In this document: one piece after another, positions 1 to 7,670 of the stretch
Position numbering within the stretch: the stretch's first letter is position 1
Layout: each line of letters starts with the position of its first letter
Assembly: GCA_900545165.1 (NCBI GenBank)
Contig: UQYA01000069.1
Coordinates: 1-9,787, forward strand
From: an uncultured Collinsella sp.
GTDB taxonomy: Bacteria > Actinomycetota > Coriobacteriia > Coriobacteriales > Coriobacteriaceae
Direction of reading: 5' to 3'
Length of the DNA stretch: 9,787 nt
Notes under the pieces: model-generated
Databases searched by the model: none
Seen by the model: only the letters and a program-made list of their open reading frames with translations
Told to the model about the DNA's origin: nothing
Translations under genes and position numbers: made by a program

Positions 1-1895
1 CTCCAGAGCCAACGCCTGCCGAGGCACTCGGCGTATATCTGGCAGCGGTCAGCGTGTCCAACACAAAGCTCGCCCGCTATATGGCATCGGTGATCGAGCG
101 CGGGGGCGAACGGGCGGCCTGCGAAATAGACCCTGTTTCATGGAGGGTGGCCCAGACACTGACGGCTGTTTGCTATGGGGACAACGGGCTTGGGCTTCCT
201 ACGAACCTGGCCGTACCAGAAATCGAGACATCCCATACCGCACTCGATATGTTGTCTGCGCATATCGAGGTCAAGCGCTGCCTGACCGAGCGGGGAGATG
301 ACGGCGGCGTTCTACAGCAGCTCAAAACGAGCAAGGCCTACGACTGCGAGCTCGATATCGCGGGGATTGTTATACGGGCCGATAGCATGCTAGTGGAGCT
401 CTTTGACGGGTCGTTTGCGGGAACCGACGAGCGCGACGACGAGATGACGGTGGTACGGGAGGCGCTCGACGTACGTGGGCTTAAGGCGATGGCTATCTGG
501 GTGCGCATGGTGTTGGCGGCACGGCGGCTCCTTTCCGGCTTGCCGGTAACCGACGACGCGGCGTTCAGCGAGCTCGATCGTTTTGCCGTGCGCATGCGCG
601 ACAACCAGATTCAGCTGTTTGGCCTGTTGCTAGAAGGCTGGCAGTCGCTGGCAGAGGGACGGCCGGTTAATGCAAAGTTCCGTGCGGTCCAAGTGCTCAA
701 ACTTGCCGAGGAGTCGATTGCGTATATGCGCGATAACGCATTGCTGCTGGAGCGCGCGGCATATCTGCGTAACACCTCGATGGTTTCGGTGCGCGAGGAA
801 GCGGAGTTGCTCGATATAAGCCAGACGCAGGTTGGTGGAGCGGAGGCCTGGATGGTGGCGCTGCATTTGGCCTGTGCGGGCCGAGACAGCGATCTTGCGG
901 CCTGGATGTCCATGAATCGTGCGGGGATTCTAGAGCCATCGTATCGGCTCTTTGCGCGCCTTGCCATGCATTGTCTGGGCGAGCCGGCGGGCAGGATACG
1001 CAAGAAGCTTCCCGTGCGCGAGCTGTCGCGGTACTCGCTGCGCGACGATTTGGAAGGGGAGGGCGAGCGCCTGTTCCAGGCCGGCGAGGTTGAAGCCGTT
1101 GATACCATCGACCATATCGAGATTCGCATGTTTGGTGCGTTTCGCGCCGAGCGCGACGGGTTTCCCATCACGGACAAAATGTGGCGCCGCAAGAAGGCGG
1201 CGACACTTGCCGAGCGGCTTGCGCTGGGCATGGATGCGCTCGTCGATCGTGAGACGCTGGCCATGGAGCTGTGGCCCCATGCCGAGTTCAATAGCGCCCG
1301 CAACAACCTGTACTCGACGATATCGCGCTTGCGGTCGGCTTTGGGGCCGACGCCGGATGGCAAGTCATGTGTGCTCATCCAAAATGAATGCATTGGGCTC
1401 AACGGCGACTACGTCAAGACCGATGTACGGCTGTTTGACCAGATAAGCCGCGAGGTTTTGGGAAATCGCACGGGTGCGCGCGGGCCCCATCTGGTCGAGT
1501 TGTGCCTTAAGATTGAGCAGCTTTATGCCGGACCGCTGTATGTTCCCAATGGCTGTAATCCCACCTACTTTTTGCGCATGCGGCGCATTATGCAGTCAAA
1601 GTACATCGATTGCATGATTAAGGGAGCAAATGCCGCTCTAGAAGAAAACGATCTGCAGTCGGCGATTTGGCTGGCGGAGTCGGGGCTTCGGCAAGAAACG
1701 GCGCGTGAGGATATGGTGCGCTGCGCCATGCGCGTCTACAGTGCGGCGGGGCGGCGACGCGATATCGTCGAGCTGTACAGCGGGCATATGCACCATCTGA
1801 GGGAACAGGTCAATGGCGTGCCCGAGCCCGAGACGCGGCGCCTATACGAGCGCTTGGTGGAGGGGCGGCTCAATCGCGTGCTGGTCGAGCGATAA
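1..1895 (+). CDS. BTAD/SARP-type transcriptional regulator, 5' end missing
   Basis: This is probably a DNA-binding regulator of the AfsR/SARP class. The frame is open from base 3, so the GTG at 54 is probably internal and the true start lies left of the window; about 630 codons are visible. Counting from codon 54, residues 1-350 are mostly helical sequence I cannot assign. Residues about 353-432 look like an OmpR/PhoB-type winged helix (IRMFGAFRAERDG, then RRKKAATLAERLAL, ELWP and NNLYSTISRLRSALG). Residues about 465-600 match a bacterial transcriptional activation domain made of TPR-like helices (AREDMVRCAMRVYSAAGRR, ending PETRRLYERLVEG). In SARPs these two modules usually stand at the N-terminus; here they sit at the C-terminus behind a long unassigned region. 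There is no transmembrane segment in the visible part. The gene converges on yhbY. Domain class is fairly sure; target genes and signal are unknown. Confidence 0.88.
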   Translation, partial: PEPTPAEALGVYLAAVSVSNTKLARYMASVIERGGERAACEIDPVSWRVAQTLTAVCYGDNGLGLPTNLAVPEIETSHTALDMLSAHIEVKRCLTERGDDGGVLQQLKTSKAYDCELDIAGIVIRADSMLVELFDGSFAGTDERDDEMTVVREALDVRGLKAMAIWVRMVLAARRLLSGLPVTDDAAFSELDRFAVRMRDNQIQLFGLLLEGWQSLAEGRPVNAKFRAVQVLKLAEESIAYMRDNALLLERAAYLRNTSMVSVREEAELLDISQTQVGGAEAWMVALHLACAGRDSDLAAWMSMNRAGILEPSYRLFARLAMHCLGEPAGRIRKKLPVRELSRYSLRDDLEGEGERLFQAGEVEAVDTIDHIEIRMFGAFRAERDGFPITDKMWRRKKAATLAERLALGMDALVDRETLAMELWPHAEFNSARNNLYSTISRLRSALGPTPDGKSCVLIQNECIGLNGDYVKTDVRLFDQISREVLGNRTGARGPHLVELCLKIEQLYAGPLYVPNGCNPTYFLRMRRIMQSKYIDCMIKGANAALEENDLQSAIWLAESGLRQETAREDMVRCAMRVYSAAGRRRDIVELYSGHMHHLREQVNGVPEPETRRLYERLVEGRLNRVLVER

Positions 1896-1927
1896 AAAAC
1901 GGGCGCCCGAAGTACTTGGGCACCCGT
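1893..1927 (-). terminator. Intrinsic terminator between convergent genes
   Basis: Arms at 1899-1908 and 1918-1927 form a 10-bp stem with one C/A mismatch around a 9-nt loop. On the minus strand the stem runs into six T (complement of 1894-1899), so it ends the yhbY transcript well. On the plus strand only a mixed sequence follows, so it is a weaker terminator for the BTAD gene, whose stop codon overlaps the A-run. Confidence 0.75.
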
Positions 1928-1964
1928 AAGCTTGCTATATGTTGGCTCGCCGGATCATTGGCTC

Positions 1965-2264
1965 TTAGACGAGCTTGATCTTCTCGATGTCCTTGCGCGA
2001 GGACTCGCGATACAGCGAGAACTTGCGGCCGATGACCTGGACGACCTCGGCGTGGCAGCGCTCAGCGAGCTCTTCGGCGGCTTCGCGGGCGGAAAGGCTG
2101 GAGCCATCGAGCACGGAGCACTTAACGAGCTCGTGCTTCTCCAGGTAGGCGACCGTCTGCTCGACGGTGCCCTCGTTGACGTCGGACTTGCCGATGATGA
2201 TGGCGGGGTTGAGGTGATGGGCCATGCTGCGAAGCTGCTTGACCTGTGCTCCTGTCAGTGCCAT
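1965..2264 (-). CDS. yhbY: YhbY-family (CRM domain) ribosome-associated RNA-binding protein
   Basis: A 99-residue protein that is almost entirely one CRM domain, the usual size for the family. The N-terminal signature LRSMAHHLNPAIIIGKSDVN (residues 11-30) carries the GxxG-like loop (GKSD) typical of the fold. HELVKCSVL (about 44-52) and VQVIGRKFSLYR (about 75-86) match the remaining conserved strands. Known members, such as E. coli YhbY, bind pre-50S ribosomal particles and act in ribosome assembly in the cytoplasm. The ATG start is set by alignment to the family; the ribosome-binding site (AGAAAG about 10 nt upstream) is weak. The gene lies 158 bp downstream of the methyltransferase on the same strand, and the two may share a transcript because no terminator with a T-run separates them. 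Confidence 0.93.
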   Translation of the reverse strand: MALTGAQVKQLRSMAHHLNPAIIIGKSDVNEGTVEQTVAYLEKHELVKCSVLDGSSLSAREAAEELAERCHAEVVQVIGRKFSLYRESSRKDIEKIKLV

Positions 2265-2290
2265 GGGTTCTCGCTTTCTATGTATGGGGC

Positions 2291-2305
2291 GCCCCGCGAC
2301 GGGGC
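2291..2305 (-). other. Small GC hairpin in the yhbY leader
   Basis: A 6-bp all-GC stem (2291-2296 with 2300-2305) with a 3-nt loop lies 27 bp upstream of the yhbY start. It overlaps a perfect 10-bp palindrome at 2286-2295, so two foldings compete. No T-run follows on either strand, so it is not a normal intrinsic terminator. Its function is unknown. Confidence 0.3.
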
Positions 2306-2422
2306 CTTAATCTACGTGAGCTGTCCCACGATAGCGCAGGAACGGCGCGGTGTGGAGCGCGTTCGCCCAGTTCGCAAAGAATGCGGATGCCGAGTGAGTG
2401 GGCGGTGCGGGCTGCGAACAGG

Positions 2423-3310
2423 CTATGAGCTGGGCGCAGAGACCGGCTCCCATGCAATAAACGCCCAACGGACCTTACGGACGTGGTCGAGCATATAGCG
2501 CCCCTGCGGCACGCCCTTGGAGCCCGGCTCACCGGCATGGGGGTTCTCGATCATGTGCTGGGCGATGTAATCGCGCAGGCGGTCGATCTTATCCTCGTTG
2601 CCATGCTCGAGCATACGAGAAAAGTCCGCCACGCCTGCCTCAAGGCTATCGAAGGTGTCGCGACGAGGCGATTCAAAATACGTGACCTGCGGCAGCGCAC
2701 CCATCTGAATAAGGATGTTAAAGGCATACACAAAGCCATTGCTGCAGGTAACGGAGGCGCCGATAGCGTTCATCAGGTGCAGATCATAGCGCGGGCTGGA
2801 GTTGGCGACCATCGTGACAGCACAACGCCGACGAGCCGTACGATCAAGCTTGGCAAGCGCGCCTTTTAGATTGGTCGTCGTAACTGACCGACTGGCAAAG
2901 GCGACATCTACCGCTTTCGCGACCGGTCCAACCAAATCCCAATCATCATCCCAAGCAAGCTCAAGCGGCGTAATGAGATCCTCGAGTCCATAGTACTCAA
3001 TGCCGGCATCAAGCGTGCCCAGCATGGCAGGGGAAAAATCAGCGGCAATCACGGGATGTCCGTCTTGCGCAAGCGGAATAGCAATCGATCCAGCTCCGCA
3101 CCCCATATCGAGCACCGACTCGTCGGGCTCAAGGGCCAACAGCTTTATAAAATCCCGGGCATACGGAGCAGTCTCAAGCGGCCGAAAATGCCGAGCCCGC
3201 TTATCCCACTCAAAAGAATCATCAGCCCGATGCCGAGCGGCCTGCAGACGCATCCATTCGCCATTCCAATCCGCAGAAAGCAGCTCAGAACGAGTATCCC
3301 CATCAACCAC
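2423..3310 (-). CDS. Class I SAM-dependent methyltransferase, substrate unknown
   Basis: A 295-residue cytoplasmic Rossmann-fold methyltransferase. Motif I is VLDMGCGAG at residues 66-74, and the acidic residue expected to bind the SAM ribose is D91 in VIAADFSPAML. Residues 125-143 (DLVGPVAKAVDVAFASRSV) fit the motif II strand, followed by the helix NLKGALAKLDRTA. The C-terminal ~120 residues are likely the substrate-facing part and resemble nothing I can name. The start is GTG at 3310, chosen because a strong AGGAGGT ribosome-binding site (3317-3323) stands 6 nt upstream. The gene follows a terminator and a heavily structured non-coding region, so it probably has its own promoter or is reached only by read-through. 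A role near the methionine/SAM genes is tempting but not shown; the sequence does not reveal the methyl acceptor. Confidence 0.87.
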   Translation of the reverse strand: MVDGDTRSELLSADWNGEWMRLQAARHRADDSFEWDKRARHFRPLETAPYARDFIKLLALEPDESVLDMGCGAGSIAIPLAQDGHPVIAADFSPAMLGTLDAGIEYYGLEDLITPLELAWDDDWDLVGPVAKAVDVAFASRSVTTTNLKGALAKLDRTARRRCAVTMVANSSPRYDLHLMNAIGASVTCSNGFVYAFNILIQMGALPQVTYFESPRRDTFDSLEAGVADFSRMLEHGNEDKIDRLRDYIAQHMIENPHAGEPGSKGVPQGRYMLDHVRKVRWAFIAWEPVSAPSS

Positions 3311-3316
3311 GGGCTA

Positions 3317-3323
3317 ACCTCCT
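3317..3323 (-). promoter_or_regulatory. Strong ribosome-binding site of the methyltransferase
   Basis: AGGAGGT on the minus strand, 6 nt before the GTG start at 3310. It fixes the start codon. It lies only six bases after the T-run of the terminator at 3330-3361, so any folding there could affect translation. Confidence 0.8.
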
Positions 3324-3329
3324 AGCAAC

Positions 3330-3361
3330 AAAAAAGCGACTCCTCCCAAAAGAAGAGCCGC
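3330..3361 (-). terminator. Intrinsic terminator just upstream of the methyltransferase
   Basis: On the minus strand, arms 3352-3361 and 3336-3345 make a 10-bp stem with a 6-nt loop (UUUUGG), then six T (3335-3330). Two of the pairs are G-U wobbles only on the minus strand; on the plus strand they are A/C mismatches, so it works as minus-strand RNA. It could end the UPF0210 transcript about 270 nt after its stop codon, or act as an attenuator in the leader of the methyltransferase. Confidence 0.75.
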
Positions 3362-3478
3362 AACCAGCATATATCAGAAAAAGAACCGTTCCAACGCCAA
3401 ACCGCCCTCACAACCAAGGCGGGCAGGAGCGAAGCGACTGCCATACGGGATAGAACCCAACTGAGGTCCCGTTGTGCG
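3362..3478. other. Non-coding stretch with small hairpins
   Basis: No convincing gene. The plus-strand view shows three short dyads: a 6-bp stem (3445-3450 with 3467-3472, 16-nt loop), a 5-bp stem (3422-3426 with 3438-3442), and a CCGCC/GGCGG pair near 3400-3425. On the minus strand, a TTGGAA and a TATATG 15 bp apart (near 3390 and 3370) are a weak promoter candidate for the methyltransferase. Together with the terminator and the large hairpin this fills the 319-bp gap between 3311 and 3629. Confidence 0.4.
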
Positions 3479-3612
3479 GGAGCCCCGGGGAGGGCAAATA
3501 TATAAGGTCGATCGCGAGTTCCGCACGAGCCGGAGAGCACTTAATGTGCTCTCCGTGCGAGTCAGGACTGTCCGAGCAGGCGACCTTATATATTTGCCCT
3601 CCCCGGGGCTCC
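3479..3612. repeat. 134-bp hairpin: perfect 32-bp inverted repeat around an inner stem-loop
   Basis: Arms 3479-3510 and 3581-3612 are exact reverse complements over all 32 bases. Each contains the palindrome CCCCGGGG and an AAATATATAAGG stretch. With a single bulged base the pairing extends another 3 bp outward. The 70-bp interior holds its own stem: 3532-3540 with 3546-3554 (9 bp, loop TTAAT), extended by 3522-3526 with 3555-3559 past a 5-nt bulge. It begins 17 bp after the UPF0210 stop codon. No clear target-site duplication flanks it and no T-run follows it. It could be a dispersed palindromic repeat or MITE-like element, a stabilising 3' end, or a short invertible segment. Confidence 0.9.
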
Positions 3613-3629
3613 TCGCCAGTCCCTCTCAG

Positions 3630-4994
3630 CTAGTTCTTGAGCGAGTTCAGCGGCGCCGGGAAGCGTCCACCGCGGTGGGCAAGCACGGTGCCGGCGTTGG
3701 GGTTCACCGGCATGATGGGCGCACGGCCAAACAGACCGCCGTACTCGACGCAGTCGCCCACGCCCTTGCCGATGGCAGGAATCACGCGGACGGCCGTGGT
3801 CTTGTTGTTGATGACGCCGATGGCCATCTCGTCGGCGATAATGCCGGCGATGGTCTCGACCGGGGTGTCGCCGGGGATGGCGATCATGTCCAGGCCAACG
3901 GAGCACACGCAGGTCATGGCCTCGAGCTTCTCGAGCGAAAGCGCACCGGCCTCGACGGCGGCGATCATGCCGGCGTCCTCGGACACGGGGATGAAAGCGC
4001 CGGAGAGACCGCCCACGCTGGAGCTGGCCATGACGCCGCCCTTCTTGACGGCATCGTTGAGCATGGCGAGCGCGCAGGTCGTGCCCGGGCCACCGCAGGT
4101 GCCCACGCCGATGATCTCGAGGATGCGGGCAACGGAGTCGCCGATGGCAGGCGTGGGAGCCAGCGACAGGTCGACAATGCCCTTCTCGACACCCAGACGA
4201 TGGGCGGCCTCGCGGCTCATGAGCTCGCCGGCGCGGGTGATCTTAAAGGCGGTCTGCTTAATCTTCTCGGCGACTTCCATCATCGATGCGGAGTCGGGCA
4301 GCGTCTCCAGGGCTGCGGCCATAACGCCGGGGCCCGAGACGCCTACGTTGATGACGGCGTCGGCCTCGCCACCGCCGTGGACGGCGCCCGCCATAAACGG
4401 GGAGTCCTCGACCATATTGGCAAAGCAGACAAACTTGGAAGCGCCGACGGAGTCCTGGTCGGCCGTGAGCTTAGCGGCGTCGATGATGGTCTGCGCAGCC
4501 ATGAGTACGGCGTCCATGTTGATGCCGGCACGCAGACTGGCGACGTTGACGCTGGAGCAGACGCGGCTCGTGGTGGCGAGCGCCTGCGGGATGGACTGGA
4601 TGACGCGGCGGTCGGCGTCGCCGATGCCCTTCTGGACGAGTGCGGAGAAGCCGCCCAGGTAATCGATGCCGAGCGTCTCGGCCGCGCGGTCGAGGGCGTG
4701 CGCGATGGGGGTGAGGTCCTCATCCTTGCAGCATGCGGCGATCTGCGCCACCGGGGTGACGGAAACGCGCTTGTTGACGATGGGGATACCGTACTCGCGC
4801 TCGAGGTTCTCGGCGGTCTCGACCAGATGCTCAGCCGTGTGCGTCACGTGGTCGTAGATCTTCGTGCACATGCGGTCGAGGTTCTCGTCACCGCAACCCA
4901 TGAGCGAAACACCCATGGTGATGGTCCTGATGTCGAGGTTCTGTTCCTCAACCATGCCGCGGGTTTCCGCGATTTCTGCGGGCGTGATCGCCAT
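3630..4994 (-). CDS. UPF0210 / DUF711 'PFL family' protein
   Basis: A 454-residue cytoplasmic protein of the UPF0210 (DUF711) family, full length for the family. Conserved stretches, from the chosen start: DIRTITMGVSLMGC (21-34), TTSRVCSSVNVAS (141-153), GGGEADAVINVGVSGPGV (207-224), GTCGGPGTT (298-306), CVCSVGLDMIAIPGDT (362-377) and IGKGVGDCVEYGGLFGR (about 408-424). The fold is described as related to pyruvate formate-lyase-like proteins, but no activity is established. An upstream in-frame ATG at 5051 would add 19 residues without family resemblance; ATG 4994 has AGGAG 7 nt before it and is preferred. In many bacteria this gene follows a small ACT-domain (UPF0237) gene; here metH lies upstream, 108 bp away. 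A large hairpin with no terminator T-run separates the two. Confidence 0.93.
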   Translation of the reverse strand: MAITPAEIAETRGMVEEQNLDIRTITMGVSLMGCGDENLDRMCTKIYDHVTHTAEHLVETAENLEREYGIPIVNKRVSVTPVAQIAACCKDEDLTPIAHALDRAAETLGIDYLGGFSALVQKGIGDADRRVIQSIPQALATTSRVCSSVNVASLRAGINMDAVLMAAQTIIDAAKLTADQDSVGASKFVCFANMVEDSPFMAGAVHGGGEADAVINVGVSGPGVMAAALETLPDSASMMEVAEKIKQTAFKITRAGELMSREAAHRLGVEKGIVDLSLAPTPAIGDSVARILEIIGVGTCGGPGTTCALAMLNDAVKKGGVMASSSVGGLSGAFIPVSEDAGMIAAVEAGALSLEKLEAMTCVCSVGLDMIAIPGDTPVETIAGIIADEMAIGVINNKTTAVRVIPAIGKGVGDCVEYGGLFGRAPIMPVNPNAGTVLAHRGGRFPAPLNSLKN

Positions 4995-5001
4995 CCTTGC
5001 G

Positions 5002-5008
5002 CTCCTAT
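5002..5008 (-). promoter_or_regulatory. Ribosome-binding site deciding the UPF0210 start
   Basis: ATAGGAG on the minus strand lies 7 nt before ATG 4994. It favours this start over the longer in-frame ATG at 5051, which has no comparable site and would lie inside the hairpin at 5040-5077. Confidence 0.7.
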
Positions 5009-5039
5009 CTGCCAAAACGAGCATAGTCTTTTCTATTCT

Positions 5040-5077
5040 AACGTGCCGCACGTGCCAAGTGGCGCGTGCGGCACGTT
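5040..5077. other. 17-bp hairpin between metH and the UPF0210 gene
   Basis: Arms 5040-5052 and 5065-5077 pair perfectly over 13 bp, and 5053-5056 with 5061-5064 adds four more pairs (one G-U), closing on the tetraloop AAGT. It starts 25 nt after the metH stop codon. On the minus strand the sequence after it (TTAGAATAGAAAAG) is not a T-run, while on the plus strand TTTT follows at 5076-5079. It may be a weak metH terminator, an mRNA end-stabiliser, or a terminator for antisense transcription. Confidence 0.7.
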
Positions 5078-5102
5078 TTGGTGCTCGGTTGTTTCCGTTG
5101 TG

Positions 5103-7661
5103 TTACTGCCCAAAGACCTCTTCGGCGATGCGAGCGCTTTCGGCGGCGTCCTTGGCGTAGTAGTCCGCGCCGATCTGCTTGGCGTATTCGGGGGTGAGTA
5201 CGGCGCCGCCCACGATGATCTTGACGCCCGGCACCTCAGTATGAAGCAGCTTGATGGTCTCCTCCATGGCGACGACTGTGGTAGTCATAAGCGCCGAGAG
5301 GCCGACGAGTTTGATGTCGCGCTCCTTGACGGTCTTGAGTACTTCCTGCGGATCGACGTCGCGACCCAGGTCAAAGACGGTGTAGCCGTAGTTGTCGAGC
5401 AGCATTTTGACGATGTTCTTGCCAATATCGTGGATGTCGCCCTTGACGGTGGCCACGCAGATCTTGCCCTTGTCGGCAATCTCGCCGGCGGGCATCAGGC
5501 GCTTGATGGTGTCGAAGCCCACGCGCGCGGCCTCGGCCGAGGCCATGAGCTGCGGCAAGAAGAACTTGCCCTGGTCAAAGAGGACGCCAACTTCGTCGAG
5601 GGCGGGGATAAAGTGATTGTTGATGAGGTCCATGGCGTCGTGTTCTGCCAGCAGGCGCTCGGTCTCGGCCGCGATCTCGCCTTTGCGGCCCGAGACGACC
5701 ATGCGACGAATCGGGTCGTCGTTACCGTCGGTGCCGGCGGTGCCAGCAGCGGGTACGGTGTCGGTCGATGCAGCCTGAGCTGCTGCCGGGTTGGCGGCGA
5801 TCTTGTACGGATCGGTCCAGCCGGCGTAGCGCTCGATGTATCCGGTCGAGCCCTCATCCTCAACGCTCAGGACGCGATAGCTGTAGACGGTGTCCATAAA
5901 GCGCTTGGAACCCGGGTTCATGATGGGGGCGTCCAGGCCCGCGCCAAAGGCGGCGGCCAAAAAGACCGAGCCCAGCAGCGGGCGGGCAGGCAGGCCAAAG
6001 CTGATGTTCGACACGCCGAGCGCGCATTTGACGCCCAGGCGCTCCTTGCACAGGGACATGGCGCGCAGGATCTGCTCGGCCTGGCGCTGGTTGGTCGAGG
6101 CGGTCATGACTAGACAGTCGATGAGGATGCGGTCCGGGCCGATGCCGTAGCGGGCGGCCTCGGCCACGATGCGCTCGGCGATGGCGAAGCGGGCCTCGGC
6201 GGTATCGGGGATGCCGCCTTCGTCGAGCGTAAGTCCGACAACGTTGGTGCCGTAGTGGGCGACCAGCGGAAAGATCTCATCCATGATCTGCTGCTTGCCA
6301 TTGACCGAGTTGATGATGGGCTTGCCGGCGTAGCGGCGCACGGCGGCCTCGACGGCTGCGGGGTCGGTGGAGTCGATCTGCAACGGCAGCAGCGTGGAGC
6401 CCTGGAGCTGTTCGGTCGCCTGTTGGATGATCTTGACTTCGTCGATCTCGGGCAGGCCCACGTTGACGTCCAGGATGTCGGCGCCCTGTTCCTGCTGGCT
6501 GATGCCCTGGCTCACGACGTAGTCCAGGTCGCCGTCGCGCAGGGCCTGCTGCAGGCGCTTTTTGCCGGTGGGGTTGATGCGCTCGCCGATGACGGCGATC
6601 TTGTGGCCGTCGCAGGGAAGGTCCACGACCGTTTGGGCGCTCGTGACCGACATACTGGGCTTGCGGTGGCGCGGGCTGGGCGTGTGGTTATCGATAAGCG
6701 TGCGCAAGGCCGCCATGTGCGCCGGCGTGGTGCCGCAGCAACCGCCCACGACGCTCACGCCGTCGGCGATCATGCCGGCGACGGCCTTGGCGTATTCGGG
6801 GGCCTGGATGTCAAAGACGGTGTTGCCGTCGTCGTCCACATGGGGAAGTCCCGCGTTGGCCTGCACCATAATGGGCTTGTCGGTAACGGTGAGCATACGT
6901 GCGGCGAGTCCCCGGAGCTCGGCCGGTCCTTGGCTGCAGTTGATGCCCAAAACGTCGGCGCCGATGGCGTCGAGCGTGATGGCGGCCACCTCGGGACTCG
7001 TGCCCAGGAAGGTGCGACCGTCTTCCTCAAAGGTCATGGTGGCAAAGACGGGCAGGTCGGAGTTCTCGCGGCAGGCGAGGACGGCAGCCTTGATCTCGGC
7101 AAGGTCGGTCATAGTCTCGATAATAAAGAGGTCCACACCCGCGGCGACGCCGGCGCGCACTTCCTCGGCAAAGAGGTCATAGGCCTCGTCGAAGCTGAGG
7201 GTACCCAAGGGGCGAAGCAGCGCGCCGATGGGGCCGATGTCACCGGCGACGTAGCGGGCGCCGGCCGCGCGGGCACAGGTGACGGCCGCGGCAAAGACGT
7301 CTGCCACGGTGGCGGCACCGTCGAGCTTGTGGGCGTTGGCGCCAAAGGTGTTGGCGGTAATCACGTCGCAGCCGGCCTCGACATATTGACGTTGGATATC
7401 AGTGATAACCTGGGGCTCCTCAAAGTTGAGCAGCTCGGGCAGGGCGCCCGCCTTCATGCCAGCGGCCTGCAACATGGTGCCCATGCCGCCGTCGAACAGC
7501 AGGTGTCCCGTGCCATCGATGGCCGCACGCAGGCGATCGTCCTTAATGCGCAGATCGTCGATCGTGCGCGTCTTGTACGTGGCACCGTTGCGACGTGCGG
7601 CATCAACAGGCGCCGCCAGCGCGGCGCCGTCCAGATCATGAGTGATAAGCGGAGTAAACAT
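5103..7661 (-). CDS. metH: Cobalamin-dependent methionine synthase, without reactivation domain
   Basis: Transfers a methyl group from 5-methyltetrahydrofolate through cobalamin to homocysteine, giving methionine and tetrahydrofolate. Domains in the 852 residues: homocysteine/zinc barrel about 50-325 (DGGMGTM at 57-63; zinc ligands C242 in GINCSQG and C308-C309 in GGCCGT); pterin-binding barrel about 352-615 (IGERINPTGKKRL, DILDVNVGLPEIDE); cobalamin cap about 650-725; B12-binding domain 735-850 with the DxHxxG motif at 742-747 (H744 the expected cobalt ligand), SAL at 789-791 and GG at 818-819. It ends there: the SAM-binding reactivation domain of E. coli MetH (1227 aa) is absent and encoded by the preceding gene. 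An Ala/Thr-rich linker spans about 623-650. The N-terminus is about 35 residues longer than in E. coli. ATG 7661 is supported by AGGAG 6 nt upstream. It is the last gene of the metF operon. Confidence 0.97.
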   Translation of the reverse strand: MFTPLITHDLDGAALAAPVDAARRNGATYKTRTIDDLRIKDDRLRAAIDGTGHLLFDGGMGTMLQAAGMKAGALPELLNFEEPQVITDIQRQYVEAGCDVITANTFGANAHKLDGAATVADVFAAAVTCARAAGARYVAGDIGPIGALLRPLGTLSFDEAYDLFAEEVRAGVAAGVDLFIIETMTDLAEIKAAVLACRENSDLPVFATMTFEEDGRTFLGTSPEVAAITLDAIGADVLGINCSQGPAELRGLAARMLTVTDKPIMVQANAGLPHVDDDGNTVFDIQAPEYAKAVAGMIADGVSVVGGCCGTTPAHMAALRTLIDNHTPSPRHRKPSMSVTSAQTVVDLPCDGHKIAVIGERINPTGKKRLQQALRDGDLDYVVSQGISQQEQGADILDVNVGLPEIDEVKIIQQATEQLQGSTLLPLQIDSTDPAAVEAAVRRYAGKPIINSVNGKQQIMDEIFPLVAHYGTNVVGLTLDEGGIPDTAEARFAIAERIVAEAARYGIGPDRILIDCLVMTASTNQRQAEQILRAMSLCKERLGVKCALGVSNISFGLPARPLLGSVFLAAAFGAGLDAPIMNPGSKRFMDTVYSYRVLSVEDEGSTGYIERYAGWTDPYKIAANPAAAQAASTDTVPAAGTAGTDGNDDPIRRMVVSGRKGEIAAETERLLAEHDAMDLINNHFIPALDEVGVLFDQGKFFLPQLMASAEAARVGFDTIKRLMPAGEIADKGKICVATVKGDIHDIGKNIVKMLLDNYGYTVFDLGRDVDPQEVLKTVKERDIKLVGLSALMTTTVVAMEETIKLLHTEVPGVKIIVGGAVLTPEYAKQIGADYYAKDAAESARIAEEVFGQ

Positions 7662-7670
7662 CGAGGGCTC

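Noticed and set aside
3322..3540. A 72-codon minus-strand frame through the hairpin region
   Set aside because: It crosses one arm and the inner stem of the inverted repeat and the terminator, has no ribosome-binding site, and resembles no protein.
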